Source: Pyrenopolyporus hunteri
Taxonomy: Eukaryota > Ascomycota > Sordariomycetes > Xylariales > Hypoxylaceae
Direction of reading: 5' to 3'
Assembly: GCA_902806595.1 (NCBI GenBank)
Contig: CADCXC010000001.1
Coordinates: forward strand, 620,001 to 684,000
Length of the DNA: 64,000 bases
This document shows, piece after piece, positions 36,263 through 48,451 of the stretch (its first letter is position 1; each line of letters starts with the position of its first letter). Position numbers and translations under genes: made by a program. The notes under the pieces were generated by a model that did no database searches, was not told the origin of the DNA, and saw only the letters and a program-made list of their open reading frames with translations.

Positions 36263-38753
36263 TCATCCCGTCCGCACCAGCTCGAGCTTGCCGTCCCAGT
36301 GCTCCTCCGTACCCCTTGTCCGCACGCGGTACTCCTTGATAGCCTTAGCCACGTCTCTAAACCCCTCCGTACTCTTCGCCGCGTCCCGGACAGCGCTGCT
36401 CCTAGGCACCACCATCGCCTCCCACGCCGCGTAATATATGTAGCTCAGCGGCGGCACCCCGGCCGCGACGTGGTTGGGCGTCGCGGGCCCGACGTCCGCG
36501 CGGAGACTCGCCTCCTGCACGTTCCACATGTACTCGTTGACGGCGGCGTGCGGGCCGATGGTCCCTGGCCCGATCCACACCGGCACCGAGAACACGTTGC
36601 CCGTCCACGACTGGCTCGCATCGACGTAGTGCGTCACGTACTCCGAGTCCGCGGACGAGTACGGGTACGACTTTAGGCGGCCGGACGTCCACCGCGGGAA
36701 TTCACCCGCGCTGACGCCCGCGCTACCTGGGGGCTTTCTCGCCGGCGCTGCCTTGGTATTCGTGCGCCGAGATGTGATATCGAACGTCGTGTCTTCGTCG
36801 TCGAAGAAACTCGATATGCTTTGCTCGTTGAAAGTCTCTTCCGCGGGGTCGAGAAGCCGGTCGAAGTCGACGTCGCCGCTTGTGGATATCGCGTCCGTGC
36901 TATCTAAGATGTCGGGCCCTAGTTCTAGTCGCATGTGTCGGAGGCCCTTGAGCGCTGAGGAGCCGCGGCCGTGAAACAGATCCCTGGCATGTCCGATGGC
37001 CTTTTGCTGCACGCATGCGAGCTCTAGGAACCGAATTAATTGTTCAATGATCGGGCCTGTCGAGCGTGATGGGATGTTGGTGAGAGTCAGCGAGGTAATG
37101 CGTGGGTTGGCGTCCGGAACCAGGACTAGAGGATAGGCGCGGCGGATGTTCTTGAATGCTTGACCTTCTGCGAGCCGCGCTGCGGATGCGGTGGGGAGAC
37201 CGTCTATAGAAATTGAAGGGACTTGCGTAACAAGGGAATGATGGACTCGTAAAGACCGGAGCGCGGACGAGATGACCGGTCGGAATAGGGGCGCGGAGCC
37301 CGGAAGGCCTAGAATTCTTACCCCTTTTATATTAGGACCTGGCAGGGGGTTCGTTCGGGCGAAAAGGCAGGAGTCGCATTCGAAATGCTCCAATCGTCCG
37401 CGAGCCGTCCTGATCAACCTCTCGACGCCGGCGGTTGTGAACTTGTTCCTGTTCAGGTATAAATGCGTAAGCCCGGTGTTTTTTACGCGGCGCGGGTCCC
37501 CTAAACCGAAGCCGCTAGTCGTAGTCGACAGGCAATGGCCAAGCAGCGATTCCTTCGCCGTATTCGCATCGTCGCGCCCGAGCGGATCGAGGCCATTGGG
37601 GCGGACCGCTTGCCACTCCTGGAGTTCGGCCTGGTCGGGTCTTTGCGAATAAACCGGCGAGTCTGCGAGATACCTCTCCAGGTCACGCTCGCGGCGGCTG
37701 TTCTCGGAGTCCTCGACGAATTCGAAGAGCCCGTACTTTCGAGTGCCGACGATTTTCGGCAGGAATAGCCTCCCTTCCTTTTGAAAATATGCGTCCGAGT
37801 GGAACGTGGAGGCGGGGATGCTGTATTCCACGATGTCGTCGAGAATCTCGTCTCCGAGCTTGTTGTCACTGAGATCCAGGCTCCATAGCTGGCGACGGAA
37901 CGTCTTGAACAGCAAGCTGGCTGTCGGGTTGTCCATCTCCCGACCCGCAACTTTCAATACGCGGAGGTCCGGTAGCGATTCGGGGTTTAGAGACGATAGG
38001 ATAGCGGTTCTAACAGACCCGGGCACGTAGGATATGTCCAAGTAAACCAGGCCCCCGAAGAGGCCCGAGCTGAACAGCTTAGGCGTAAGTTCGTGTGGAC
38101 AGCGACCTATGTCAAGTAGTTGCAGAGACTGCGACGATGCGCGGGCGGCGGTGGCCAGAGAGCCCGGATCCAGTTCTGGGTGGCCATCCACGAGCAGACA
38201 TATGAGCCCTGGGAACAGCTGGGGTATATGCTTGAAGCTCTCCGATATGGCCCGTTCGCTCGCTTCCGATGAATAGAGCCCGGATGCGCGCACGGCGAAG
38301 TCTCGAAAGTCTAGCGACTGAACGTAGGACCTGGTCTCGAGCCTGGCGGACTTGACGTGTCGGCTTACGAAACGACGATACCAGGCCAAGTCTAGTGAAC
38401 ATCTGCATTAATTCAGATCATACGAACGTTTTTTTTTTTTTTTTTCCTCGTGTCCTGTAATGATTTGACCGGGCATGTCTCGTAGCGCCATTGCGTGCGC
38501 AAGTGCGGATGAGGGGGCATGGCTACGAGATCTAAGAGCCTAAGGAACGCTACGACTTACCGTCATTCGGGTGTAAACCGAGGCGCCTTATAGCTACCAG
38601 AGGATCTTGCCAGAGACGCGGCGCAAACTCGCGATAGAATCGCCGGCTGACCAGACAGCACCGGGGCCAGTCTACAACTGGGACGTAGGCCGCGACCAGA
38701 TCTAGCCAGTGCGGGCCAATGATTGAACGCTCATATGACGGCAGCGTCTCCAT
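36263..38753 (-). CDS. F-box-like protein with leucine-rich repeats
   Basis: Probable substrate adaptor of an SCF-type ubiquitin ligase, 773 residues. Exons 38753-38561 and 38391-36263 join across a 169-nt intron (GTAAGT donor, ACTAG acceptor) as GLHPNDDLAWYRRFV. The N-terminus (HWLDLVAAYVPVVDWPRCCL, then VSRRFYREFAPRLWQDPL) reads as a diverged F-box. The body contains several leucine-rich repeat units: GLVYLDISYVPG, LWSLDLSDNKLGDEILDDIV, LTHLYLNRNKFTTAGVERLI and LRSLRVHHSL. The C-terminal third is less structured. The intron contains a 17-base T tract (38429-38445). The F-box assignment is weaker than the LRR assignment because the motif is short and diverged. Confidence 0.82.
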
Positions 38754-39408
38754 GATAGGTCCAAGGCAGGCATGGATTAAACGAAGCGCGCCGGATCGAT
38801 TAGGGACTTATCCTTGATAAATATAAAGGTAGTATATCGGAATAAAAATGAAAGAAGTTGTAGGTGAGCTTGAGGTGGCGGATGATCACGGACGAATAGA
38901 AAAGTGTATGATCATGAAGATTCGTCATTCTTCAGCTTTGCACCGCCACGCCATCAACAGCTTGGCAGGTGTCTTGCGATAATGTTCCTACAAGCTAGCT
39001 TACCTATTCGTTACTCTTGGCTGCAAAAATAGGGCTTTGGAATGGGAGCTCAGTTCATCAGTATATTCATTCCATCTTTGAGTGGGATTAGATTGTTACT
39101 ATACGAGCCCTGTCCTCGAGTTAATCATAAATGGCTTTGAGCAACGCCCCTTAAATACATGAACGACGTCAGTTATACATCTTTACGTCGGTAACTCGCA
39201 CGATCTAATAGCCAAAGAATTCGTGACATTTGCAAATGCGGATTTGGAAGATTGCCTCGAGCTTCTTGCGGAAATGAAAATACCAAGCGTTAGCATTAGC
39301 TATGGCCTGGAACCACAACGGGTACGCAGCGACCCGCCCTCGGAAAACGAGGGTTGAATGGCGAAGAGTAACTTATGCCTGCTCGATAATGAAGATTCTA
39401 AGTCTCAA

Positions 39409-39442
<34 letters not shown>

Positions 39443-39686
39443 AATTGACGTCGGGATATCTCAGCCTTCTAAGCAATAGAGCCGTAGATTCTCTTAGACC
39501 TACCCTAGCTAACATGCAGAATCGCATTGGAAATAAGACAGCGGATGCAGGATGAAAAGATATCCGCCATTCTGTGCAATGGTGGGACCGCTTGCTCGTG
39601 TCCCCTTCAAGTTAGCTAAATACGAGGTAGGCACCTCGCCGCCCATCTGTCCCTTTAGTCCCAATGACACCCAGCTCCCAAGGACT
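38754..39686. other. Intergenic region with T14A22 tract
   Basis: About 930 bp between two genes of the same strand. No gene seen. Contains the T/A fold-back tract listed separately. Confidence 0.5.
39405..39448. repeat. T14A22 fold-back tract
   Basis: Fourteen T's followed directly by 22 A's, framed by TCAA on the left and TTGA on the right, so the whole block is a near-perfect inverted repeat with no loop. Length may be unreliable because of homopolymer sequencing error. Confidence 0.75.
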
Positions 39687-42296
39687 TCAACTCTTTCCTG
39701 CGTCTTCTTTCAGCGCTACGATCCTGTTGAGGACGATGCGGTCGTCGGTGGAGTCGGAGTCCAGCGCGAAGTATGCGATGCGCATCGCCTGGAAGCGAAC
39801 GCTCTCAGGCCCGCCCTTCCCGAGCTCGCTTTCGCCCGCTGCTTCCGGCCACGGGGCTCTCCTCCTCACCTCGTCGAATCCAGACTCGACCAAGGCGTTC
39901 GGGTAGATGACCTCGCTCTCCGGGTTGATGTCGTTAAGGAATCCCCCGGGAGCCTCGTTCGGATTATCAGACTTGAACAACGAGTTGTAGATTCTCACCT
40001 CCGCTTTCCGCGTGCCCGCCGCCTCGGTCGGGACCCATTGGATATACGCCTTCGGCTTCTTCGTCTCCCTATCGAACACTGCCCGTATCTCGGTCACCTT
40101 TCCGGTCGCGTCGTCCTTGGTGAACGACACTGCTTTGATCGGATGCGGGACTTGAAGGAGCCCGACGGTCTGGGTCGGGGAGTCAGCAACGGCCAAAACG
40201 CGCGAAAACAAGGATCAAGGCAAGTATCTCACCTTCCCAGGAGCCAGGCGGAAGAAGGAAGGGTCCGCTTCCTCCCTAAAGTCCGAGCGGTCGATGTAGA
40301 TGGTCTTGCTAAACGTAACGTCGTGCGCGCCCATATCGGGGTCCTTGGGACTGAAAGGGAACGTGAGGGCATTCCCATCGAGGTCGTCGGCGTCTTCGAT
40401 AACCACAGGAATGGGATCCAGAACAAGCATCAGCCGGGGGACTGTGCGTTCTAGGTATTTCCTGATGGCCTGATCGAAGCGCTTTATCTCGATGACCGCG
40501 TTGGCGGTCGTTACGCCGAGTTCGTTCACGAACTCCAGGATAGCCCCAGGCGGGACACCTCTGCGCTTGATCCCAATCAACGTATAAAGACGAGGGTCGT
40601 TCCATCCGCGTACAATCTTCTCCGATACAAGCTTCAGGATTTTCCGCTTGGACAGGATGGTGCCGGAAATCGACAGTCTACCGTACTCTCTATAGGCCTG
40701 TCAGCGCGTTACGTTAAAGCGGTAAGCATATTTCAATCGGGGGCGTGGGCGTCTTCCGGTAGAAACGTACCTCTGCATCGGCTCGTATACACCGAGGGTC
40801 TTGTTTAGCCACTCATAGCTTACTCGACTTTGGACTTTGTTTTGTGGCCGGTGGTTAGCATAAGACCGATAATTAGGCTGTATTAAGTAGAAAATAAGAA
40901 CTCGGTGCTCATCATGCTTGATATGACAACGATATTACGAAACGGTAGTGCCGAAGATAATAAGAGATTGCATACCGAATTCTGTGGTGCATAGAGAATG
41001 GGTCTGGAGGATGTGTAAGTAATCGAACTCGGCCTCGCGATATCTACCTATGTAATCGAGCAGGTACTTACGATGCCCTCGAACGAATCGCATAGGCAGT
41101 GCGTGAAATCATAGGTAGGATAGATTTTCCAGGTGTCTCCAGTGCGGTAATGTGGTTTCTTTACGCCATAAGTCAGCGATTTCAGCCGGTGCGACAAGCG
41201 AGTTAGGCCACGGGCTTAGGGGGTGTCGTGGCGTTTAGAACCACCATCACCCAATTCCCGAGCCCCCGAGCCCCCGAGCCCCCGAGCTGAACCCCCTGAG
41301 ATAGAGAGAGCGAAACTCACATTGAGAACTCTGTAAGCGGCGAGATCCCACATCTGCGGGTTGCCGTCCGTGATGCTGGTGCGTGTTAGTCCATATGCAC
41401 AGGTCCGTAGTATATCGTCAACGATAATCTCACTCTAGGGAATGTTAGCACGGTCTAAAGATTGCACGATTCTAAGATAATAGAGCGGACCTTGCTTCAT
41501 CCTGAGGAATGCTTCCTGGGGCTTGTAAAGCCCGTCCCTCATATCCCTGAATTTCTTCAAATTCTCCTCGACGGATTGCTCGGCGTGTTTGCAGCGATAT
41601 CGCGGGCCGGCGGTACCTTTCTCGCCACCGCGCTGGAGCTTGATCTCGGTGTCGCTGCAGTGGCAGACGTAGGCCTTCTCGAGCCCTATCAACTTCTCGG
41701 CGAGATCGTAAAGCCTCTGGAAGTTGTCGGACGAGTAGGTGATCTTGTAGGGCTTGAAGCCGAGCCATTCCACCATCTCTAGGATGGCGTCGAAGTAGAC
41801 CTGCTCCTCGGCCTCGGGATTCGTATCGTCGTAGCTGTCGGTCGATCGATGTAAGCTCCCGTGCGCCGCTGCTACCCTCCCCCCAGTCCTCGACATGTCT
41901 GTGTCTGCTTGCTTACCGAAGATAACACTCGCCCCCGTGGTATCTGGCGAAACCAAAGTTGACCGCGATGGCCTTTGCGTGTCCGATATGAAGAAAGCCG
42001 TTTGGCTCTGGCGGGAAACGGGTGAAGACGGGCTTGATAGGCCTGATCCTGAAGACTTCGTCGAGAAATCCGGTCTTGAACATGTGATTCGGGTCTATTG
42101 CCGGTTCTTCGGCGGTCGCTTTGGGTTTAGGCGCCGGCTTGGGCTTTTCTTCGCTCTTCACCTCGTTCCTTGCCGCCTCTTTGGCCTTCGACTTTTCGCG
42201 CTTCTTCATCCTCTTCTTCAGCTCGGCCTTGGACACCATCTCCCCCGTCACCTCGTCGAGCTGCAGCTTCGCGGTGCTTTCTGCCAGGTCCGCCAT
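39687..42296 (-). CDS. GLN4: Glutaminyl-tRNA synthetase, nine exons including a one-nucleotide exon
   Basis: Cytosolic class I synthetase charging tRNA-Gln, 632 residues. Exons: 42296-41917, 41834-41491, 41434 (one nucleotide), 41375-41321, 41158-41072, 41003-40976, 40834-40771, 40689-40233 and 40169-39687. A Lys-rich N-terminus precedes FPPEPNGFLHIGHAKA (HIGH motif). NPQMWDLAAYRV, IYPTYDFTHCLCDSFEGI, THSLCTTEF, SRVSYEWLNKTLGVYEPMQR and the KMSKS-equivalent LSKRK follow, then the beta-barrel anticodon-binding domain ending in FLNDINPESEVIY and VRFQAMRIAYFALD. The Asp of RMKQDITDGNPQ is needed for family agreement and for frame. It is obtained only if G (41491), A (41434) and C (41375) come from three exons, separated by introns of 56 and 58 nt with CTAAC branch points. 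It is shorter than yeast Gln4 because the long N-terminal appendage is absent. Confidence 0.95.
41257..41288. repeat. 8-bp minisatellite in a GlnRS intron
   Basis: Four tandem copies of CCCGAGCC (the last ending in T) inside the 162-nt intron 41320-41159 of the glutaminyl-tRNA synthetase gene. No effect on reading frame. Confidence 0.85.
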
Positions 42297-45200
42297 GATC
42301 GCTGCTGCTTCTCCGTTTTCCCAATATCTAAATCAATGTAAGCGACTTGCGACTTGCGACTTGAAGTTTACGTTGGCCCTGATTTTGACTCCGGGTTCCT
42401 GGTTCGTAAATGTATTTGGCAAATTCGAGGAGTCATTTCTGCCCCTCGTTTGAAGGATATGAGTCGACGGGCCTCGAAGCAAATAATCCCCGATAAGATA
42501 AGCCCCTCTAAAGTGGGTCTCAACGCCTGGGTCTATTCGGTACATCTACTCTGTACATGCCTAAGTACCTATCTAGGTACCTGAATACTGCTTTATAGCC
42601 TAGAGGTACACGTATAGATGGACTTATATGGTACCTACCTACCTAAGTAGGTAGCTACATGTACCCGTTGGTAGGTAGGTAGGTACCTAGGTATCTATAT
42701 GCCGACTCTGGCTTCTAGAAAGCTATATCCATGTTAAAAATATCTGCCAGCTGTTATGACACTCGTCAGTTGGCATATTTTTGGAAAAGCACCAGGCTAT
42801 TATCCAACGCTAAACTTCCAATAACATCCACTAATATTTAGTGGCTACCCGCCGAAATATAGCGGGTATTACTTACCTAGATTTAACATACATGTATACA
42901 ATATAGTGGTGTTTATCCCAAACCGAACCAGCTGGCATAACACCTCGGCAAGATGAAGTAGCGGCTGGCAGGTATTTTTAACATGGACAAGGGTTTTGGA
43001 AGCCAAGACACATATAAGAGATATTAATACATGCACATACTGGCCGTGTATACGCCAAGGCATCACATATGCTACGGTACCTATGCATAGGTAGGTAGGT
43101 ACCTAGGTAGGTGGGCTGGGTGGGTAGGTAGGTATAGAAAGAGAGCAATCAAAGATAGAAAATTGAAGCCGCTGACAAATTTCCGAGTTACCAAGTAGAA
43201 TCTCATCATTAAGAAAACATCTATTAACCACCTATATTTCTCCCGCCAAACTAATAGGTACCTAGGTATGTATAGCTTTATATGGTCTATATGGAAATGT
43301 ACCTAAGTACCTAGATGATTATTGGGCTAGCCCAAGCTCCTCCTTTGTTCTGATTGGCGGATAACGCTAGCGAGAGTCCTTTTCGGGTAGGTTTCCCCAC
43401 AGATTTCGCTTCCATTTAGATGGATCTTGAGCCCTCTAATATATAGGTACCTAGGTACTTAACCCGTCGAAGCATCAGGTCGTGAATCGTCCACAGTCTA
43501 ATCAGTCTCACTTTCGCGTTCGTAAACCCGATATGATGCCTATGCCTTCGGTAGATTAGGTAGGTATTCTAATTTCAAAAGTAGTAAATGAAAGACATAG
43601 GCTGGGCAACTAACAATCCTCTGTAGAATACACTGAGTGTCTTAGACCAAGCCAAGAGCGCGGAGGATTCTCTGCCTCAACAGGGGCAAACGCCAACTTG
43701 AAGCCTAAAACATCAATCAATAAGAAAGCCGAAAACATATACGTGACATCCTAGCTCTGCTTAAAGCAATTACCTAACTATCCTGAGTATAGTTTACCCA
43801 GTATTGTCAAAAGGCTACGGAGCTTCGTATTCTTTACTTACCTACCTAGGTACCTATGATGAGACAAGTTTAGGAGTGATGTAGATGCGTATCTGAATTA
43901 AGCACATGGTCAAAGATGGCATAATCTATCCCTCGACTCCCTAGACATCCATTCTTGGCTCGAGGCCTCTAAAGACCATCGATCTGCTAGGTTGGTACGT
44001 TTAAACCACAGTTTCGCGCGTCTAGGAATATTTATGATATCGGAATGGTTCTAGCGGCAACGGCAACTCCTGCAACATAGGTACGTAAGGTAGGTACCTA
44101 CCTAGGTAGGTAGGTAGTTAGCCATAAACCATCTCAATACTATTTACAAAGGCTCCGGGAAGAGCTCCGTCAAAGACCTGGTTCCCCAGCCAGCGCGACA
44201 TTTGTTTCTCTACGCTCCTTGGCAAGATAGAGAAAGGGAAAAGAAAATATTGGAACTAACCAGTGGTGATACATGTTCTCACAGCCCCTGCCAATTCGGT
44301 CTCTAATACCAGAAACCGAGACAACTTGAGGGGAGGTGCTTGGTACAATACGCCCACGCCACAGAAAAATACTTGGTGCCAATTATGTCATTGTTTTGGA
44401 CGACGTGTATTCTATTCTCCGAAGTATTCGAGCTACCCAATCCGCGTTCCCGTTCTTGACGCGAGTCTAGTCCTATAGTTAGGTCTCGGTCCGCTAGGTC
44501 CTAACCTCCGATGACAATGGAATGGGTGAATGGAGTACGACCCGGGGTCCTCGGCTGGGGCATCTGTTTTTATATCATAATCATAGGTCCGTACGGTCCT
44601 CTCTTCGTAATCGTACCGAATGAAGCAGCTATGCCCCGGGTTCTAAGACTCTTCCTAGGTCATACGCAATCCTCCCGCGTTAGTATTTGGGGATACATCT
44701 TGGTAAACGCGACAATTGCTGCTTCTGAAGCCTACTTCTATACACACCCTTCTTATACGATTAGCCTGACGCCATTTCCTTAATATTTCAGGAGGAGACG
44801 TACATAGAGTAGGTATGGCTCGACTCTCTAGCCGTAACAATCCGCCTAGATTATACGATTAGCTTAGGAACTGAGTAGGCGGCGCCAATGATGCCTATGC
44901 GTGATATGATTCATGGATAAGGCGTGGAGATAGAGCTCGCTGCTCTTCAGCCCATATTCCGTTAGGCAAGCAACTTCTGGGTTCGACGTATGTGAGAGAC
45001 ACCGTGTGGAGACGTTTGATTGCAACATCTCGCACCGACAACATGCCTAACCGGGAATCGCCGTAAAGAACGCTTGTTAGCATGACAATTTCTGCTTACT
45101 CCCCGTCCTACCACTCTACCTGAACCTGAGTGACAACTTAGCCCTAGCCAATCCCAGCGGTGTCAAACCAACGCACGATATCGGGTGGCAATATGCGAAA

Positions 45201-48200
45201 CGACATTATTCTCTTGGCATCATGTACGGTAGTTATACTTTGTATCGAGGGGGTGTCTCTAACGCGTATGTACATAGCTTTTGGAAAAGGGGCCACGGCG
45301 TTGGGAGGTTCGGCAGTGGATGGTGAGCCGGATCTAAGCCCTGAATGGCTATATCGCGAGATCATGAGACGGACTAGCACGCAGAAGAGCGGTACGTATT
45401 GATTACCGCATTTACCCTTGTTATCATGATGGTTGGGATAGTTAGCTCGAGCCAGTTTGTGTAGCGTAGATGCCGGGTTCCCTATTCGGGCTACGACAGC
45501 GAGGATTGCGTCGATTCACATACCTACCATGTACGTATACCTTGGGACTGCGTCTTCTTTTCGTTAATTAACATTATTGCTAAATTTGAAATAATGTCCG
45601 ACAAGCAGTGATCCCCTCGTCGAAGCAAGAAAGAGAAGCTTTGGTGGGCCCTCATCCGGTCCTTAAGACGCTACCTATGATAGCCGAATAGGAGAGGAAC
45701 TATAGTCGAGGTTGCGCAAGGAATACGGAAATGTAACACTTATAACCCAACGCCGGTGGCGATGGCGAATTATTCAAGGCATCGATATAAATAAAACGTT
45801 ACAGCAATTATTTCAAATGATTTAAGTGACATCGCAGCTTCGGTTCCGAACTAATCTCCGCCTGGAAAAGTTTGCTAAGGAGGAGGGGGGGCGGTTGGGC
45901 AGCGGAGCATCGACATTTTGCGTCGGTTGCAATGCTCCCACGTCAAAGGCCTCATAGCCACCGTTGTCCTCGGAGTTTGGGTCTCTACTAGCTTGCTTCT
46001 CGGAGGTTCGTAGGCTATTTTTGTAGCGAGGAGTGAAGAAGCCGTATGCCCACTCTAGGAATATCCTAGTGGCCAAACAAAGAAAGGTTTTAGGCACGTA
46101 CGACTGTAGCGCTCGAAGTAAACGACGGTAATAAGTAATGGTTATAATCTATGATATGAATATGATTATGATTCATCAGTCGTGAAAGCTCGGAGGTATG
46201 GGTGGCTCACTTTGTCGTACTTTACGATCCATCACCGTGTGATGTTTACAAAGCCACAAGCAAGTAACTCTTAGGATGGCAGAGCCCTACGGAGTTTCCA
46301 GTACGGGGGTGAACCTGGAATATTGGGTCGTCGAGCGCCGGTTCGTTCTGTTACCGCCCTCTCACTAGGCCGAACTTCGCCTCTCGGAGGCAAAGCGCAG
46401 GTAAACCACAAGTACCTATGCTGTTAGGTGCACTTTAGGCGCGCAAAATGGTCGTTGCTATCATCATCGTTGTGTATCCGCCCGGCTGGGTCGAGCTACT
46501 GCAGAGCGACGTGGTTGCGGACTAGTGAAAGCTGGCTCTATCCATAGAGAGGCTCGGATATGTTCCCAACTCTCCAAACGCCCGGCTACGTAGGTAGATA
46601 GGAGTCTATGGTGAGGTTAGCCCCCCACTTAATTTTCTTTTTCTTTTTCTTCTCGTCACCATAGGCCTCCTCTTACCACCTCTGTCGTTCCGCTGCGAGG
46701 CTGCAGTTCCAAAGGAATACCTAGGTCCCTGCTTTTTACTCAGGGCGATCGTCGTAAGATCGGCCTGCGGCTAGCTCATTCCGCCCACTCTTCTCGGGGA
46801 GAAGCTCATTTCCGGTGTTTTACTTAGGACGGCGCTAAACATCGGCCATATTTTCCGTCCACACGGAACGATCCAAAGAACAGGCTATCCTTTCGTCAAC
46901 TTCTCTTGTCGATTTCGTTTAAGATGAGTCGTTTGCGTCGGCGGTCGTAACGATTATTAGGCGGACGAAGAAGTTCTAAACCTCGGCCGGAAAATACGAT
47001 AAGTCATTCAGCAGTTCGGGGTAAGCCATACAGTAGGTATCGTACCTACGATGCGTGTGGGATGGTCTTGCCCACCCAGTTTCCGTTGAGTGTTACCCTC
47101 GCTTTTAAATATATCTTGTATCATGCAGTTGGTAGCGGTAAAGGCGACGTTCCCTCGTGGCCAATCGTAGAGATGGTCAAGCGCTACGTGTGACTTCTGA
47201 CCCATGCGAATCATCGACCATCCACATGCAGTTACTCCGCATAATCGGCAATTGTGAATCTTTTGCAGGCTTTCGCGCTGTTATATGCTCAAATATAGAT
47301 TCAAATTGTGACGAGGTTTCGCTAATACTCTCCTGGTGTTGCCTAAGAGGTAAAAGTGTAGAGACAGAACGCCAATCAGGTTACCGGCACGGCGAATAAA
47401 AACAAACCCCCCCCCCAAACAGCCATTGTATTACGCATACCTATACCGCTAGAGGTACCTACCTTACTTACACACATATTGTGTATAGGCTCTAGATAAC
47501 GAGTCATGTTAGTAAAGACTCAAATATCGCGCTCTGGCCTCGAAGACAATACATTCGAGACCAATAATAGCTACCTATGTAGGCACTTATCCTTGATTCA
47601 GAACATAACCTTGGCGTAATGATCTCGAAAGATTCTTCAAAGCCGTCTGAGAAGTCATGGGTAGCTTAATATGATACTTAGACTTGGCCGTTCATCTGTC
47701 TCGGCCATATACATCAGAGAAACGCGTTTACGCTATTCAGGGTGAGACACAGTCAAGTATCTACTTGTCATTTTATTAGCTTTTGTGGGGTGTGGCGTCT
47801 CCTTTCCTGTGTGATTGTGTAGAAGCCCAATCGAACACTTGGTTTTATGCATCTCTGTGTGTAATGGAAGTATTCTTGAGACGATTTCTATTGTTCTAGA
47901 CGCTTTCCTACAGAGGCGGTAATAAGGGGGGGGATGAGAGAAGATAACGGAAGTCCCGGAAAAGGTCGATACATTGGTATCAAATGCTAACGTTTTTGTT
48001 TATGGAAGAGGGAAAAAAATTGACCTGCGGGATGCCAATGACTCGTAGTGTACACTATTCTACTCCGTAGACCAGCCGGCCCATTATAGAAGCAAAGACC
48101 ATCATCCTCGATATCGCATTGGGACGGATGCGCTTACGAAGATAAATAACGACGCTGATATTGATTCCAAAGCCAGATTACCCGGTATTCCCGCCCCAGA

Positions 48201-48451
48201 ACGCCGCGGTTAATGCAGAGGGAAAATTAAAAAGCCCAACCCCGAACTCCAAACATCGACGCCGTACTCCTTTTCCAAACCTTCGATCGAAACCCTGACG
48301 TCTGACCTGAAAGCATTCTCACCAATTTTATAGCCTCGTGGCCGTGTGGCTAAGGAATCTCGGGTTGCATAAGTTAGGTACCTCTCAGACCTCAGATGTA
48401 TTAAAAAACCGGAATGCGTGGTTTGGTATTCGTAGACGTCAACTCGTAAAC
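42297..48451. other. Gene-poor block, about 6.1 kb
   Basis: No gene can be supported. A short direct repeat (GCGACTT, three tandem copies) lies at 42342-42362 in the GlnRS leader. TAGG/CCTA arrays occur at 42560-42600, 42630-42695, 43078-43135, 43256-43270, 43838-43856 and 44080-44118. Open frames at 44511-44783, 45160-45402 and 45822-46097 have no recognisable motif and no consistent splicing. The base composition is more AT-rich than in the genes. Confidence 0.5.

Noticed and set aside
41376..41490. A single 115-nt intron in the GlnRS gene
   Set aside because: It would join G to CAT and shift the frame, losing the NPQMWDL motif.
45822..46097. 91-codon minus-strand frame
   Set aside because: No domain and uncertain start; I considered a transporter tail remnant but could not support it.
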